From Pseudomonadota bacterium (GTDB lineage: Bacteria; Myxococcota_A; UBA9042; GCA-2863065), in the NCBI GenBank assembly GCA_005776725.1, contig SXOO01000185.1, positions 1 through 60,935 of the forward strand: a stretch of DNA of 60,935 nt, in the 5' to 3' direction. Below, piece after piece: positions 25,294 to 34,357 of this stretch. Position 1 is the stretch's first letter. Each line of letters starts with the position of its first letter. Under the pieces are notes generated by a model. That model saw nothing but the letters and a program-made list of their open reading frames with translations, did no database searches and had not been told where the DNA came from. The translations under genes were made by a program, and so were the position numbers.

Positions 25294-26754
25294 GTGCCGC
25301 GTCTCGTCGCCCTCGTGCTCTTCGTCGCCCTCCCCGCCTTGGCCTACGAGGCGCGGCTGCACGACGCCATCACCCGGACGGCGCTGCCAGCTTCGCTGCG
25401 GGAAGAGCGCGCCGCGCCCGTGTCGCGCGCCCACCTCGACGGCTTCAGGCGCTGGTTCTACACGGAGGTGGTCACTTCGCTGCCCGAGCCGGCGCGGGCG
25501 CGGTTCCTGGCCAGGTGGCCCACGGGTCAGGCGTTCACGTCGGGCGCGTTTCGGGAGCTGCTCGGGCTGTCCGGCGCGGCGCGGCTCCGGGTGTTGGGCA
25601 TCGAGATCCCCTTCCCGAGCGTAGCGACGGCGGCCGACGTGCTGGCCGCTGGCGCCGCCGCCGTGGAGACCGACCAGCGCCACCGAGACGCCACGCTCTC
25701 CTCGGGGGGTAGTAGCCCGGTTCCGCGCGACCCGGCCGTCCTGGCGTTCGGACCGGCCAGCGGCGCGTCGAGCGACGGCTGGGCCTTCACAGCAGCCGTG
25801 GTGCCCGCGGAGGCGTCGCCGCGTGGCGTGGCCGGAGAGGGCCAGGGGCCCGCGTTTGCCTCCACGTTCCAACGCCTCGCGTTGGTCGCATCCCGATGGA
25901 CACACCCCTCTGCGCGCACCATCGCGCTCGGCTACCTCGGCAACAGCGCGCACTACGTTCAGAAGCTCGCGAGCCCGCTCTGGGCCACGCCGCTCGGTCA
26001 CCCGGAGTTCCTGGAGGCGGCCACGTCGCAGTACCGCTGGCGCGCGGTCCTCACCGCGGGAGGCACGATCGGCCCGCTCCGTCCCCCGGGCATCTCGGCG
26101 GAGGCGCTGCAGCGTAACCACCGGCGGTTCACCGACCGGCGCACCGCCGAGCGCCTCGACAAGGCCCCGCCGCCACCGCTGGCCACACCCGTGGAGCCCG
26201 CGACCGCGGTGGTGCCCCTCGCTCAGCGGGTTCACGCGGAAGCAGCGGCCGAGTCCGAGAGCGTCTACGCGCTGGCGATCCGCGCCACCTGCGATCGCAT
26301 GCGCCTCGAGGGCTTCGTGTTCCACGACCCGCGCGCCGAGGTGGCCTCGGCCTCAAATTCCGTGCTGTGCGAGTCGGACTCGGTGGACACCATCGACGCC
26401 CTGACGCAGCTGGACGGGCTGATCGACCGTTCCCTGGTTCGCGCCACCGCCGCGACCGCCAGCCTCGTGGCCGGCTTCGCGGGCGCCCAGTGCGACAGCG
26501 GCTGCCTCGCCGGCCTCATCGCCGAGCGCCTCGACGCGCTCGACGCCGCGGATCAGCGCCGCGAGGCGTTGCTGCGCGCAGGCGTTCCGCAGGAGACCAC
26601 GCGCTCCACCGTCTGGACGGTGGGCGTGGGAGCCGCCGCGTTCGGCCTGCTGTTCGGCGTGTGGTTCTGGGCGAGGCGAACCCCGTCGCTCAACATCGAC
26701 TACTGGGCCCGCCCCACCGGCGCCGAAGAGGCGCCCAGCCCGCCCGCGCCCTAG
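25294..26754 (+). CDS. Exported protein resembling zinc-dependent phospholipase C/S1-P1 nuclease, degenerate
   Basis: 486 residues, GTG start, signal peptide (RLVALVLFVALPALA) and a C-terminal membrane helix (VGAAAFGLLFGVWFWARR). Right after the signal is YEARLHDAITRTAL, and later GYLGNSAHYVQKLASPLW. These recall the zinc-site helices of bacterial phospholipase C/S1 nuclease proteins (W/HxxIT and HYxxDxxxPxH), but the usual Asp and final His of the second motif are Lys and Trp here. If homologous, the metal site is altered. A TAGAGT hexamer ends six bases before the GTG. Function unsure. Confidence 0.6.
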   Translation: MPRLVALVLFVALPALAYEARLHDAITRTALPASLREERAAPVSRAHLDGFRRWFYTEVVTSLPEPARARFLARWPTGQAFTSGAFRELLGLSGAARLRVLGIEIPFPSVATAADVLAAGAAAVETDQRHRDATLSSGGSSPVPRDPAVLAFGPASGASSDGWAFTAAVVPAEASPRGVAGEGQGPAFASTFQRLALVASRWTHPSARTIALGYLGNSAHYVQKLASPLWATPLGHPEFLEAATSQYRWRAVLTAGGTIGPLRPPGISAEALQRNHRRFTDRRTAERLDKAPPPPLATPVEPATAVVPLAQRVHAEAAAESESVYALAIRATCDRMRLEGFVFHDPRAEVASASNSVLCESDSVDTIDALTQLDGLIDRSLVRATAATASLVAGFAGAQCDSGCLAGLIAERLDALDAADQRREALLRAGVPQETTRSTVWTVGVGAAAFGLLFGVWFWARRTPSLNIDYWARPTGAEEAPSPPAP

Positions 26755-26869
26755 GGGCTGAATCTCTCGAGAGAGGCGCCAAAGCTGACGCAAGCCGACG
26801 GCCCCACGCATCGAAACCAGAGGTGCAGCGCCACGGCAATTCGGGCAGTGTGTGTGCACGGAGGCCAAG

Positions 26870-27412
26870 ATGACGTTCGAGCACCGGCCTAACTTCACGG
26901 TGGACGCCGCCCTGCCCCTGGCGGAGGTCCAGGACCGGCTACAGTCCGGCCTGGTCGGGCCCGCTTACGAGGTCCGCTGGTCACGCTCTCCCCACGGCGG
27001 CGGAACGGCTCACCGAGCCGCTCATCTCGTCGTGGCGTTCAAGCAGGAGCATCGGCACTTCTGGTCCCCGTGGCTCGTCCTCGACCTCGAGACGCGGGAC
27101 GACGCTGACGGCGCAGGGATCACTCGCGTGATCGGACGGTTCAGCCCCCATCCGACGGTGTGGACCGGGTACACGTTCACGTATCTCGCGCTCGGCGTCA
27201 TTGCCTTCTTCTCGTCGGTCTTCGCGTTCTCGCAGCACTCTCTGGGGGGTTCTCCATCGAGCCTCTGGGGCCTGCTCGCTTCTGCCGTGATGGCGGCGGG
27301 GCTCCTGTGGTCGTCCTGGGTGGGCCAGCGCCTCGCGCGAGAGCAGATGATCGAGCTACGAAGGCACCTCGAGATGGCGCTGAGCCTCGACGGGCCTGCA
27401 CCCGCGCCCTAG
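26870..27412 (+). CDS. Small membrane protein, unknown function
   Basis: 180 residues from the ATG at 26870, chosen because GGAGG (26860-26864) is well spaced; a GTG at 26852 is possible. The first 90 residues are soluble with beta character. Two membrane helices follow (FTYLALGVIAFFSSVFAF and SLWGLLASAVMAAGLLWSS), then a short amphipathic tail. No family recognised. A family 2 repeat begins four bases after the stop. Confidence 0.6.
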   Translation: MTFEHRPNFTVDAALPLAEVQDRLQSGLVGPAYEVRWSRSPHGGGTAHRAAHLVVAFKQEHRHFWSPWLVLDLETRDDADGAGITRVIGRFSPHPTVWTGYTFTYLALGVIAFFSSVFAFSQHSLGGSPSSLWGLLASAVMAAGLLWSSWVGQRLAREQMIELRRHLEMALSLDGPAPAP

Positions 27413-27416
27413 GGGC

Positions 27417-27490
27417 GAATTCATGTTGGGGCCGGGGCAGCAGACCTCCCCGGCCCGGTCCACCTCCGCGCGCTCGCGCTCCGGTGAATT
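27417..27490 (+). repeat. Family 2 dispersed repeat, single unit
   Basis: A 74-base unit from GAATTC to GGTGAATT in the same orientation as the copy at 9927. The long stem CCGGGG/CCCCGG is kept, and small changes (CAGACCTCC, TCCACC) slightly weaken the hairpins. It lies between the small membrane protein and the penicillin-binding protein gene. Confidence 0.85.
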
Positions 27491-27568
27491 TCTCGCCCGA
27501 GGCGCCCGCCGCTCCTACATTCGCCACCTCTCGTGGCGCTTGGCGCCCCAACCATCCAGTTGTTCCGG

Positions 27569-28948
27569 ATGATCATGCTCGAACGCCGCGGCCTCGTCGT
27601 TTCACTGTCCCTCGGGCTCCTGGTCGGGCTCACTGCTACAGCGTTGGCGTGGCGCGAGACCCCCAAGCACCGGGAGCCGGCGCCGCTTCCCACGTCCATT
27701 GGCCGCCCCAAGGCGGCGCCTCCGGTAGACCCCGAGCCGCTCGAGGAGTCCCCGACAGGCCTCGTGCTGCCGGCCGGCATGATCCGCCCCGACCGTGCAC
27801 GCCCCGACAAGTCGGGCAAACGCCTCATCCAGGACCTTGGGCAGCGGGGCACGCTGGAATACTCGCTCGACCCCAAGGTGCAGGCCGCAGCGATCGAGAC
27901 GCTGGAGAAGGCCGACGTGCCCTACGGGGCGCTGGTGGCGATCGAGCCCACGACGGGCCGGGTGCTCGCTTACGTCAGCTACTCGGCGACCCAGCCGGGC
28001 CTCGTCAAGGTCCCGGTCATGGCGAACCCGCCCGCCGCCAGCGTCTTCAAGCTGATCACGGGCGCAGCCTTGCTCGAACACGGCAAGGTGACCCCGGAGG
28101 AGCAGGTCTGCTACCACGGCGGACACCGCGGGCTCACGGCCGACAACCTCATCGACGACCCGCTCCGCGACACCAAGTGCGAGTCGCTGGCCGTGGCCAT
28201 CGGTAAGTCGACCAACCAGGTCTTCGGCAAGCTCGCGGACCGGCGCCTCTCGAGCGCGGTGCTCGACAAGTACGCACGCGCCTTTCGGTTCGGTGCCGCC
28301 CTACCCTTCGACCTCGCCGTCGAGACCAGCCAGGCTCACCTGCCACCCGATCCGGCGCCCGAGGCCGACGGCAAGCCGAAGGGAGATGCCGCAGACCACG
28401 TGAACGCGATCGACGCCACGCGCCTCGAGCGCGCCCGAACGGCCGCCGGGTTCTACAACACCCACATGTCGCCACTGCACGCCGCGCTCGTGGCTGCGGC
28501 CATCGGCAACCAGGGCCTGATGATGACGCCCCACCTCGTGGCGTCGCACCGGATGGACGACACGCTGCTCTATCAGGCGACGCCCGTGCCCATCGGCCGG
28601 GTGATCGAGCCCGCGACCGCGTCGGCGCTGGCTGACATGATGGTCACGACCACCACGATAGGGACCGCCGGAGCGTACTTCCGAAACCGAAGCTCGGTAC
28701 TCGACGGGGTGGACGTCGCCGGGAAGACCGGCAGCCTCACCGCCAAGGGCGACGACGGCTCGCGCCTCTTGTTCTCATGGTGGGTGGGCTTCGCTCCGGC
28801 CAAGAACCCCGAGATCGCTATCGCCGCGCTGGCGGTGAACAACGAGCAGTGGCGGCTGAAGGGCGCCTTGCTCGCACGGAAGGCGCTCGAGGCGTGGTGG
28901 GCCGAACACCACGCCCCGGTGCCGCGCCACGCGCGCGCGCGCCGCTGA
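27569..28948 (+). CDS. Penicillin-binding protein transpeptidase domain protein
   Basis: About 459 residues from the ATG at 27569; a GTG at 27533 and an ATG at 27575 are alternatives. An N-terminal membrane anchor (LVVSLSLGLLVGLTATALAW) is followed by a Pro-rich linker. The transpeptidase domain has all three active-site motifs: ASVFK (SxxK nucleophile, Ser about 158), KSTN (SxN) and GKTGS (KTG). There is no glycosyltransferase or PASTA domain, and the dimerisation domain is almost absent, so this is a short, class-B-like enzyme. Periplasmic peptidoglycan cross-linking or hydrolysis is expected. It is not beside division or elongation genes. Confidence 0.88.
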   Translation: MIMLERRGLVVSLSLGLLVGLTATALAWRETPKHREPAPLPTSIGRPKAAPPVDPEPLEESPTGLVLPAGMIRPDRARPDKSGKRLIQDLGQRGTLEYSLDPKVQAAAIETLEKADVPYGALVAIEPTTGRVLAYVSYSATQPGLVKVPVMANPPAASVFKLITGAALLEHGKVTPEEQVCYHGGHRGLTADNLIDDPLRDTKCESLAVAIGKSTNQVFGKLADRRLSSAVLDKYARAFRFGAALPFDLAVETSQAHLPPDPAPEADGKPKGDAADHVNAIDATRLERARTAAGFYNTHMSPLHAALVAAAIGNQGLMMTPHLVASHRMDDTLLYQATPVPIGRVIEPATASALADMMVTTTTIGTAGAYFRNRSSVLDGVDVAGKTGSLTAKGDDGSRLLFSWWVGFAPAKNPEIAIAALAVNNEQWRLKGALLARKALEAWWAEHHAPVPRHARARR

Positions 28949-29082
28949 GCCGGCCGGGCTCCCGAGCGCCCCGGGGGAGCGCGTCACGAAGCACCTACGC
29001 ATTCGCCCGCTGCCGCGGAGTCCAGCCAGAGCCTCCTCAGGGCCCGCTCTGCGGTCTCTCCGGCGGTGGCCCCCCGCCGCGA

Positions 29083-32000
29083 CTACTTCTCGCAGATGTA
29101 GTGATGCGCTTGTGAGCAGTTCCCGTCGTTCCAGGTGCCCCCGGTGAAGCGCCAGAGCTGCAGGCAGTCTTCGTTGTTCACGTTGTTCGGCTCACCACCC
29201 TGCCAGTTGGTGTAGGTCCACGCCACGCCGCCGGCCCACGTCCACTGCCCTTCAGTCGTGATGTCGTTCCCGCCCACCCACCAGTAGTGGGCGCTGTCGA
29301 TCGCGCCAGACTCGTTCACCAAGAAGGTGTTTAGCTGCGCGCTGCGAATCGCTGCCAGATGGCCGCCCTGGTTCACACAGAAGGTCCGCGCGTCGGTCCA
29401 GGTGCGGTAGTCGTTGCAGAACGTGTAGGTGCGGCCCAGGAACGTCTTGCCGACGCAGGCGCATCCTTCGTCGATGACGCCATCGCAGTCGTCGTCGGCC
29501 CCGTTGCAGGCCTCGGCGTTGTTCGTACCTGCGCTGCACGTGGTGCCGTTGAGCCCCGTGCACACGACGCTGTCGTCCAGGCAGAGATCAGGGTCGTTGC
29601 CGTCACACGCGACGCCTGGCGCCTGCGTGAGAGCGCACGCCCCGCCACAGCCGTTGGTCCCGTCGTCGACGGTGCCGTCGCAGTCCTCGTCGGTGCCGTT
29701 GCAGAGCTCGGTGGCGCCCTTCTTGATCGCCGGGTTGGTGGGCGCGCAGTCCGTGCCGTCTGGGTCCCCGTCATTGTCGTCGTCGGGGTCGACGCAGTCG
29801 GCCAGGACGTCCTTGTCTGTGTCCAAGAACGGCTCGTCTGCGACCCCGGAGCAGTTGTTGTCCACGCCATCGCACGCCTCCGGGGCCTGATGGTGCACGG
29901 AGCCGTTGAGCGGCGCGCAGTCCGCCAGGTCCGGGTCACCGTCGTTGTCGTCATCGAGGTCGCAGAGGTCGCCGCTGGCGTCGCCGTCGGTGTTCACCTG
30001 CAGGGGGTCCGGGGTCAACGGGCACACGTCGGACCCATCAGGGACGCCATCGCCGTCATCGTCAGGGTCGACGCAGTCGGGCACGAGGTCGCCGTCGGTG
30101 TCGGTGGCTCCCTCGTCGACCACGAGGTCGCAGTCGTCGTCCTTGCCGTTGCATTTCTCTTCCGCGCCCGGGTAGACCTGGGCATCCAGAGGCCCGCAGT
30201 CGAGCGCGTCGGGGCTCCCGTCGCCGTCGTCGTCGTCATCGCAGACATTGCCGAGGCCGTCGCCGTCGAGGTTGGCTTGATCGGCGTTGGCCACGAGCGG
30301 GCAGTTGTCGAGCAGGTCAGGGACCGTGTCGTCATCGTCGTCCGAATCGACGCAGTCCGCCTCGCGATCACCGTCCGTATCGAGAAACTCCCCGTCGGGG
30401 ATGGCGTCACAGTCGTTGTCGAGCCCATCGCAGACCTCGATGGCCAGAGGCGAGATGGCGGGGTTGGTGGGCTCGCAGTCGTCCGCGTCCGGCGACCCGT
30501 CGTTGTCGTCGTCGGGATCACAGGCGTCGCCGAGGAGGTCCGTGTCGGAGTTGTCCTGGCCGACGTTCCACTTCGTAGGGCAGTTGTCGAGGGAGTCGAT
30601 CACGCCGTCGCTGTCGTCGTCGCCGTCGATGCAATCGGCCGTGCCGTCGCCATCCGTATCGAAGTAGCCCTCGTCCACCTCGACGTCGCAGTCGTCGTCC
30701 ACCCCGTTGCACTCCTCGAGGGCCCCCGGGTACACGGCCGAGTTGCGCGGCGCGCAGTCCAGGATGTCGAGTGAGCCGTCGCCGTCGTCGTCGGCGTCGC
30801 AGATATCGCCCTGGAGGTCTCCGTCCAGGTTGGCCTGGTCGAGGTTGCCGATGCTGGGGCAGTTGTCGGCCGAGTCCGGGATCCCGTCGCTGTCGTCGTC
30901 GTCCGAGATGCAGTCGGGCACGCCGTCGAGGTTCGAGTCCGGGAAGCCCTCGTCCGTCCCACCGGCGCAGTTGTTGTCGAGCCCGTCGCACACCTCGGCG
31001 GCCCCGGGGTGGATCGACCCGTTCGTGGGGGCGCAGTCCGCCCCATCCAGCGCCTTGTCGTTGTCGTCGTCCGGGTCGCAGGCGTCCCCGAGCAGGTCCG
31101 TGTCGCTGTTGAGCTGGTCCGGGTTGGCCACCTTGGGGCAGAGGTCGGCGATGTCGGGGACACCGTCCTCGTCATCGTCCTCGTCGAGGCAGTCCGGCAC
31201 TCCGTCGCCGTCCGTCTCGGCGAACCCTTCGTCCACCTGTTCATCGCAGTCGTTGTCCTGCCCGTCGCACAGCTCGGCGGCGTTGCCGTTCACCTTGGGG
31301 TCCAGTGGCGCGCAGTCGTCGCCGTCCAGCGCCCCGTCGTTGTCGTCATCCGGATCACAAGCGTCGCCGAGGGCATCGCCGTCCGAGCCCTTCTGGGTCG
31401 GGTTGGACACCATCGGGCAGTTGTCCTGACCATCGACGACGCCGTCGCCGTCGTCGTCCGTGTCCACGCAGTTGGCGAGCCCGTCGAGATCGAGGTCGCC
31501 GTCCGTCTCGTCGATGAGGGTGTTGCAGTTGTCGTCGATGCCGTTGCAGGACTCGACGCTGAGCGCACCGACCGTGGGGTCCAGGGGCGCGCAGTCCGTG
31601 GCGTCTGGATCACCGTCACCATCGTCATCGTCATCCACGCAATCGGCGTACTTGTCCGCGTCGGAGTCCGCGAAGCCCTCGTCGATCACCCCGTTGCACG
31701 AGTCGTCGACCCCGTTGCAGACCTCTGGAGCCCCGATGGTGATCGTGGCGTCGAGCGGCGCGCAATCGGTGACGTCAGGGGTCCCGTCGTCGTCGTCGTC
31801 CAGGTCGCACGCGTCGCCAGCGCCGTCCGCGTCGGTATCGGTCTGCAGCGGGTCGGGCACTTTGGGGCACACGTCGATCGGGTCTTCCTTGCCGTCGCCG
31901 TCCGTGTCCACGTCACACGCGTCACCGAGCCCGTCCTCATCGCTGTCCGTCTGTCCTGAGTTCGGGGTGATCTTGCAGTTGTCCGTGGTGTCGAGGACGC

Positions 32001-33198
32001 CGTCACCGTCGTCGTCCACGTCGATACAGTCGGCCTGCCCGTCGGCGTCCAGGTCGGCAGCCCCGTCATCGACCACCCCGTTGCAGTCCGAGTCCTTGCC
32101 GTCGCAGAGCTCCGACGCCTCCGGGTACACCGCGGCGTCTAGCGGACCGCAGTCCGCGGGGCTCGTGAAACCGTCGCCGTCGGGGTCGGGATCCACGCAG
32201 TCCGCAGTGGAGTCCTTGTCGAGGTCGGAAGACCCGGGGTCGGTGGTGCCGTCGCAGTCGTTGTCGATCCCGTCGCACACCTCGGGGAAGGCCTCATCGG
32301 AGGAGCACACGAGCCCGGTGCCGCTGGGCGCGCACAAGGCCACGCCGTTGCCGCAGCTGTCGGGATCCTCACCGTCACACTTGCTGCCGACCTCCTCGAA
32401 GGTCTCGTCGATCACCCCGTCGCAGTCGTCGTCGGCGCCGTTGCACAGCTCGTCCATCGCGGCCGCACCCTGGCAGCCGGTCCACCCTTCGTCAGTGCAC
32501 GTACGGATCCCCGGACAGCTGCCAAGCTCGTTCACCAGCGAGCAGCTGTCGATGGCGCCCAGGAGGGCTGCGCTACAAGGACACACCCCTGTCTCCGGCC
32601 GGCACGCCCCGGGCGGGTAGTTGCCCTCCGCCTCAACGGTGCACGCGAAGCCCACAGGACACTCCGCGGCAGGCCCGCAGGGCCGAGTGCATCGACGGTG
32701 ACCGGACGCGTCGAGGACGCAGAGCGCCTCACCGCCGCAGTCGGCGTCCTCGGAGCAAGACCGGCAGAGCACCTCGAACTCGGGCACGCAGGCGTAGATC
32801 AGATCGCCCGGGGTCGGGAGGGCCTTGCAGCTGAAGCCGGAAGGGCACTCCTCGATACACGCTTCGGAGCAGATGGAGCCAAACGGGCCTGGGACGCAGA
32901 GGTCCGAGTCGCAGTCTTTTCCCGTCTCGCAGGGGCACTGAAAGCCTCCAGGGCAAGCCAGGACCACATCCTCCTGCGGTGACGACACGGCGTCCGCGTC
33001 CGGGGCCTCGGGCCGCGCGTCCGAGTCACCCCCTCCCCGGGTGTCTTGCAGGACCACCACCACCACGTCCGGGCCGCCAGCCAGCTCCTCTTCCGAGCAG
33101 GCCAGGACGACGCAGAGCGTCAGGAGTGCGGCGACGCACCGAGAGTAAGCAACCTGGCCCCGAAACGAGGTGCAGGTGAGGCGAGCGGCAGAAGGCAT
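29083..33198 (-). CDS. Giant lipoprotein: MopE-like and thrombospondin-3 calcium repeats, C-terminal C-type lectin domain
   Basis: About 1371 residues from the ATG at 33198 (33213 also possible). Signal with lipobox VVLAC. After an acidic spacer comes an EGF-like Cys-rich region (about residues 55-250). Then about 18 alternating units follow: a MopE-type metal-binding motif (ELCNGADDDCDGVIDE) and thrombospondin type 3 repeats (DDDGDGVxDxxDNC...GDACD), both calcium binders. The last 125 residues are a C-type lectin domain with WTDARTFC, the sugar-specificity EPN (GGEPNN, bases 29185-29193), WNDGNC (29116-29133) and a final YICEK. The EPN and WND motifs suggest a working calcium-dependent mannose/GlcNAc-type site. 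Probably a surface adhesin. Confidence 0.93.
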   Translation of the reverse strand: MPSAARLTCTSFRGQVAYSRCVAALLTLCVVLACSEEELAGGPDVVVVVLQDTRGGGDSDARPEAPDADAVSSPQEDVVLACPGGFQCPCETGKDCDSDLCVPGPFGSICSEACIEECPSGFSCKALPTPGDLIYACVPEFEVLCRSCSEDADCGGEALCVLDASGHRRCTRPCGPAAECPVGFACTVEAEGNYPPGACRPETGVCPCSAALLGAIDSCSLVNELGSCPGIRTCTDEGWTGCQGAAAMDELCNGADDDCDGVIDETFEEVGSKCDGEDPDSCGNGVALCAPSGTGLVCSSDEAFPEVCDGIDNDCDGTTDPGSSDLDKDSTADCVDPDPDGDGFTSPADCGPLDAAVYPEASELCDGKDSDCNGVVDDGAADLDADGQADCIDVDDDGDGVLDTTDNCKITPNSGQTDSDEDGLGDACDVDTDGDGKEDPIDVCPKVPDPLQTDTDADGAGDACDLDDDDDGTPDVTDCAPLDATITIGAPEVCNGVDDSCNGVIDEGFADSDADKYADCVDDDDDGDGDPDATDCAPLDPTVGALSVESCNGIDDNCNTLIDETDGDLDLDGLANCVDTDDDGDGVVDGQDNCPMVSNPTQKGSDGDALGDACDPDDDNDGALDGDDCAPLDPKVNGNAAELCDGQDNDCDEQVDEGFAETDGDGVPDCLDEDDDEDGVPDIADLCPKVANPDQLNSDTDLLGDACDPDDDNDKALDGADCAPTNGSIHPGAAEVCDGLDNNCAGGTDEGFPDSNLDGVPDCISDDDDSDGIPDSADNCPSIGNLDQANLDGDLQGDICDADDDGDGSLDILDCAPRNSAVYPGALEECNGVDDDCDVEVDEGYFDTDGDGTADCIDGDDDSDGVIDSLDNCPTKWNVGQDNSDTDLLGDACDPDDDNDGSPDADDCEPTNPAISPLAIEVCDGLDNDCDAIPDGEFLDTDGDREADCVDSDDDDDTVPDLLDNCPLVANADQANLDGDGLGNVCDDDDDGDGSPDALDCGPLDAQVYPGAEEKCNGKDDDCDLVVDEGATDTDGDLVPDCVDPDDDGDGVPDGSDVCPLTPDPLQVNTDGDASGDLCDLDDDNDGDPDLADCAPLNGSVHHQAPEACDGVDNNCSGVADEPFLDTDKDVLADCVDPDDDNDGDPDGTDCAPTNPAIKKGATELCNGTDEDCDGTVDDGTNGCGGACALTQAPGVACDGNDPDLCLDDSVVCTGLNGTTCSAGTNNAEACNGADDDCDGVIDEGCACVGKTFLGRTYTFCNDYRTWTDARTFCVNQGGHLAAIRSAQLNTFLVNESGAIDSAHYWWVGGNDITTEGQWTWAGGVAWTYTNWQGGEPNNVNNEDCLQLWRFTGGTWNDGNCSQAHHYICEK

Positions 33199-33238
33199 CG
33201 AACAATCATGCATGAACTCGACCCGCAAAGGGAGGCGT

Positions 33239-34303
33239 TCACGGGTCGAACAAGGAGAGCTGCTTGGGGCCTCGCTCGGGCCGGCGGAAGGTGGCGGGGG
33301 CGCCCGTTGGCACCAAGATCTCGGTGGCGCCCGTTGCGAGGCCGAGGCGGGCGCAGGTGGTCCGAAAGAGGAGGCTGATGGCATCCCAGTACCGCCCCGC
33401 GCCGACCATGCGCCGATGGAACGTGGAGTGCGCCCCCGGCTCCTCCCGAGCCTCTGCGATCCGCCGCAGCACCTTCTCGGCGCGGAGAGGCAGCGCCTTC
33501 CGGAGGCGCTCGTCGAACACCGCGGCCACGGGTCCAGGCAGGCGAACCAGGGTGTGCCCGGCGCGCCGGGCCCCGGCCGCTCGAGCCGCTTCTAGGATGC
33601 GTGGGATGTCCGAGTCGTTGAGCCCTGGGATGATGGGCGCCACGTTGACCGCGACGTCCAAGCCGGCCTCCGCGAGGGCGGCGATCGTCTTGATGCGGCG
33701 CCGCGGGGTGGGGACGAAGGGCTCGATTGCGCGCGCGTTGTCGGCGTCCCAGAAGGGTAGCGACACAGTGACATAGAGCCGCGTTCGGCGATTCAGCTCG
33801 ACCAGCACGTCGAGGTCGCGCTCGATGAGACACGACTTGGTGATGATGGCGACGGGGTTGTGGAAGTCCCGACAGACCTCGAGGCAGGCGCGCGTGAGCC
33901 CATAGGTGGCCTCGAGCGGCTGATAACAGTCCGTGTTGCCAGAGAACATGAGGAGCTCGCCCGTCCAGCTGCGCTTCATGAACGCGTCGTGAAGCAGCGC
34001 AGGGGCGTCCCGCTTCACCACGATGCGCCGGTCGAAGTCGGTCCCGGCGCCAAAGTCGAGATACTCGTGGGTGGGGCGGGCGTAGCAATAGGCGCAGGCG
34101 TGCATGCAGCCGCGGTAGGGATTGAGACTCCAGGTGAACGGGAGGTCCGGGCTGTCGTTTCGCGAGAGGATGGTCCGCGACACGTCGTCGTAGACCTGGA
34201 GCTCCACCTCGGGCGGAGGGCCATCCCACTCGAGCGCCCCGTTGAGGAACGGGTTGGGCGGGTTGGACACCGCGCCGAGCACCTTGAACCGCTCGGACGT
34301 CAC
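33239..34303 (-). CDS. Radical SAM protein, SPL/PA0069-like
   Basis: 354 residues. The iron-sulfur motif is GCMHACAYCYARPTHEYL (CxxxCxxC), preceded by SLNPYRG, the signature of the PA0069/Rv2578c group related to spore photoproduct lyase. LMFSGNTDCYQPLEA and AIITKS further match that group, and the protein ends with PKQLSLFDP. The reaction is not known. GTG start; a TATACA hexamer lies eight bases upstream of it. Transcribed towards the lectin lipoprotein but separated from it by about 40 bases. Confidence 0.9.
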   Translation of the reverse strand: MTSERFKVLGAVSNPPNPFLNGALEWDGPPPEVELQVYDDVSRTILSRNDSPDLPFTWSLNPYRGCMHACAYCYARPTHEYLDFGAGTDFDRRIVVKRDAPALLHDAFMKRSWTGELLMFSGNTDCYQPLEATYGLTRACLEVCRDFHNPVAIITKSCLIERDLDVLVELNRRTRLYVTVSLPFWDADNARAIEPFVPTPRRRIKTIAALAEAGLDVAVNVAPIIPGLNDSDIPRILEAARAAGARRAGHTLVRLPGPVAAVFDERLRKALPLRAEKVLRRIAEAREEPGAHSTFHRRMVGAGRYWDAISLLFRTTCARLGLATGATEILVPTGAPATFRRPERGPKQLSLFDP

Positions 34304-34311
34304 TGAACCGA

Positions 34312-34338
34312 TGTATAGACCCCGAGCCGCTGCGTCAA
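34312..34338 (-). promoter_or_regulatory. Predicted promoter of the radical SAM gene
   Basis: On the minus strand TTGACG (34338-34333), 15-base spacer, TATACA (34317-34312), then eight bases to the GTG start at 34303. A close -10 that fits leaderless transcription. Confidence 0.4.
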
Positions 34339-34357
34339 CCCCGCCGCGGCCCGTGGA

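Noticed and set aside
24949..26325. 458-codon minus-strand frame overlapping the TPR gene start and the phospholipase-like gene
   Set aside because: It runs antisense to an exported protein with a good signal peptide, and its product is Arg/Gly-rich without motifs.
28956..28978. GCTCCC/GGGAGC stem after the penicillin-binding protein gene as a terminator
   Set aside because: The stem is short with a large GC loop and no T tract, which is expected by chance in such GC-rich DNA.
29690..32230. Regularly spaced repeated DNA that looks CRISPR-like at first sight
   Set aside because: The repeats are coding (thrombospondin-3/MopE units), keep the reading frame and vary by codon; there are no constant repeats with unique spacers and no cas genes.
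29359..32620. Long plus-strand open frames (up to 471 codons) opposite the lectin lipoprotein
   Set aside because: They are antisense shadows of the Asp/Gly/Cys repeat codons, with Val/Arg or Ser-rich products, no start signal and no family features.
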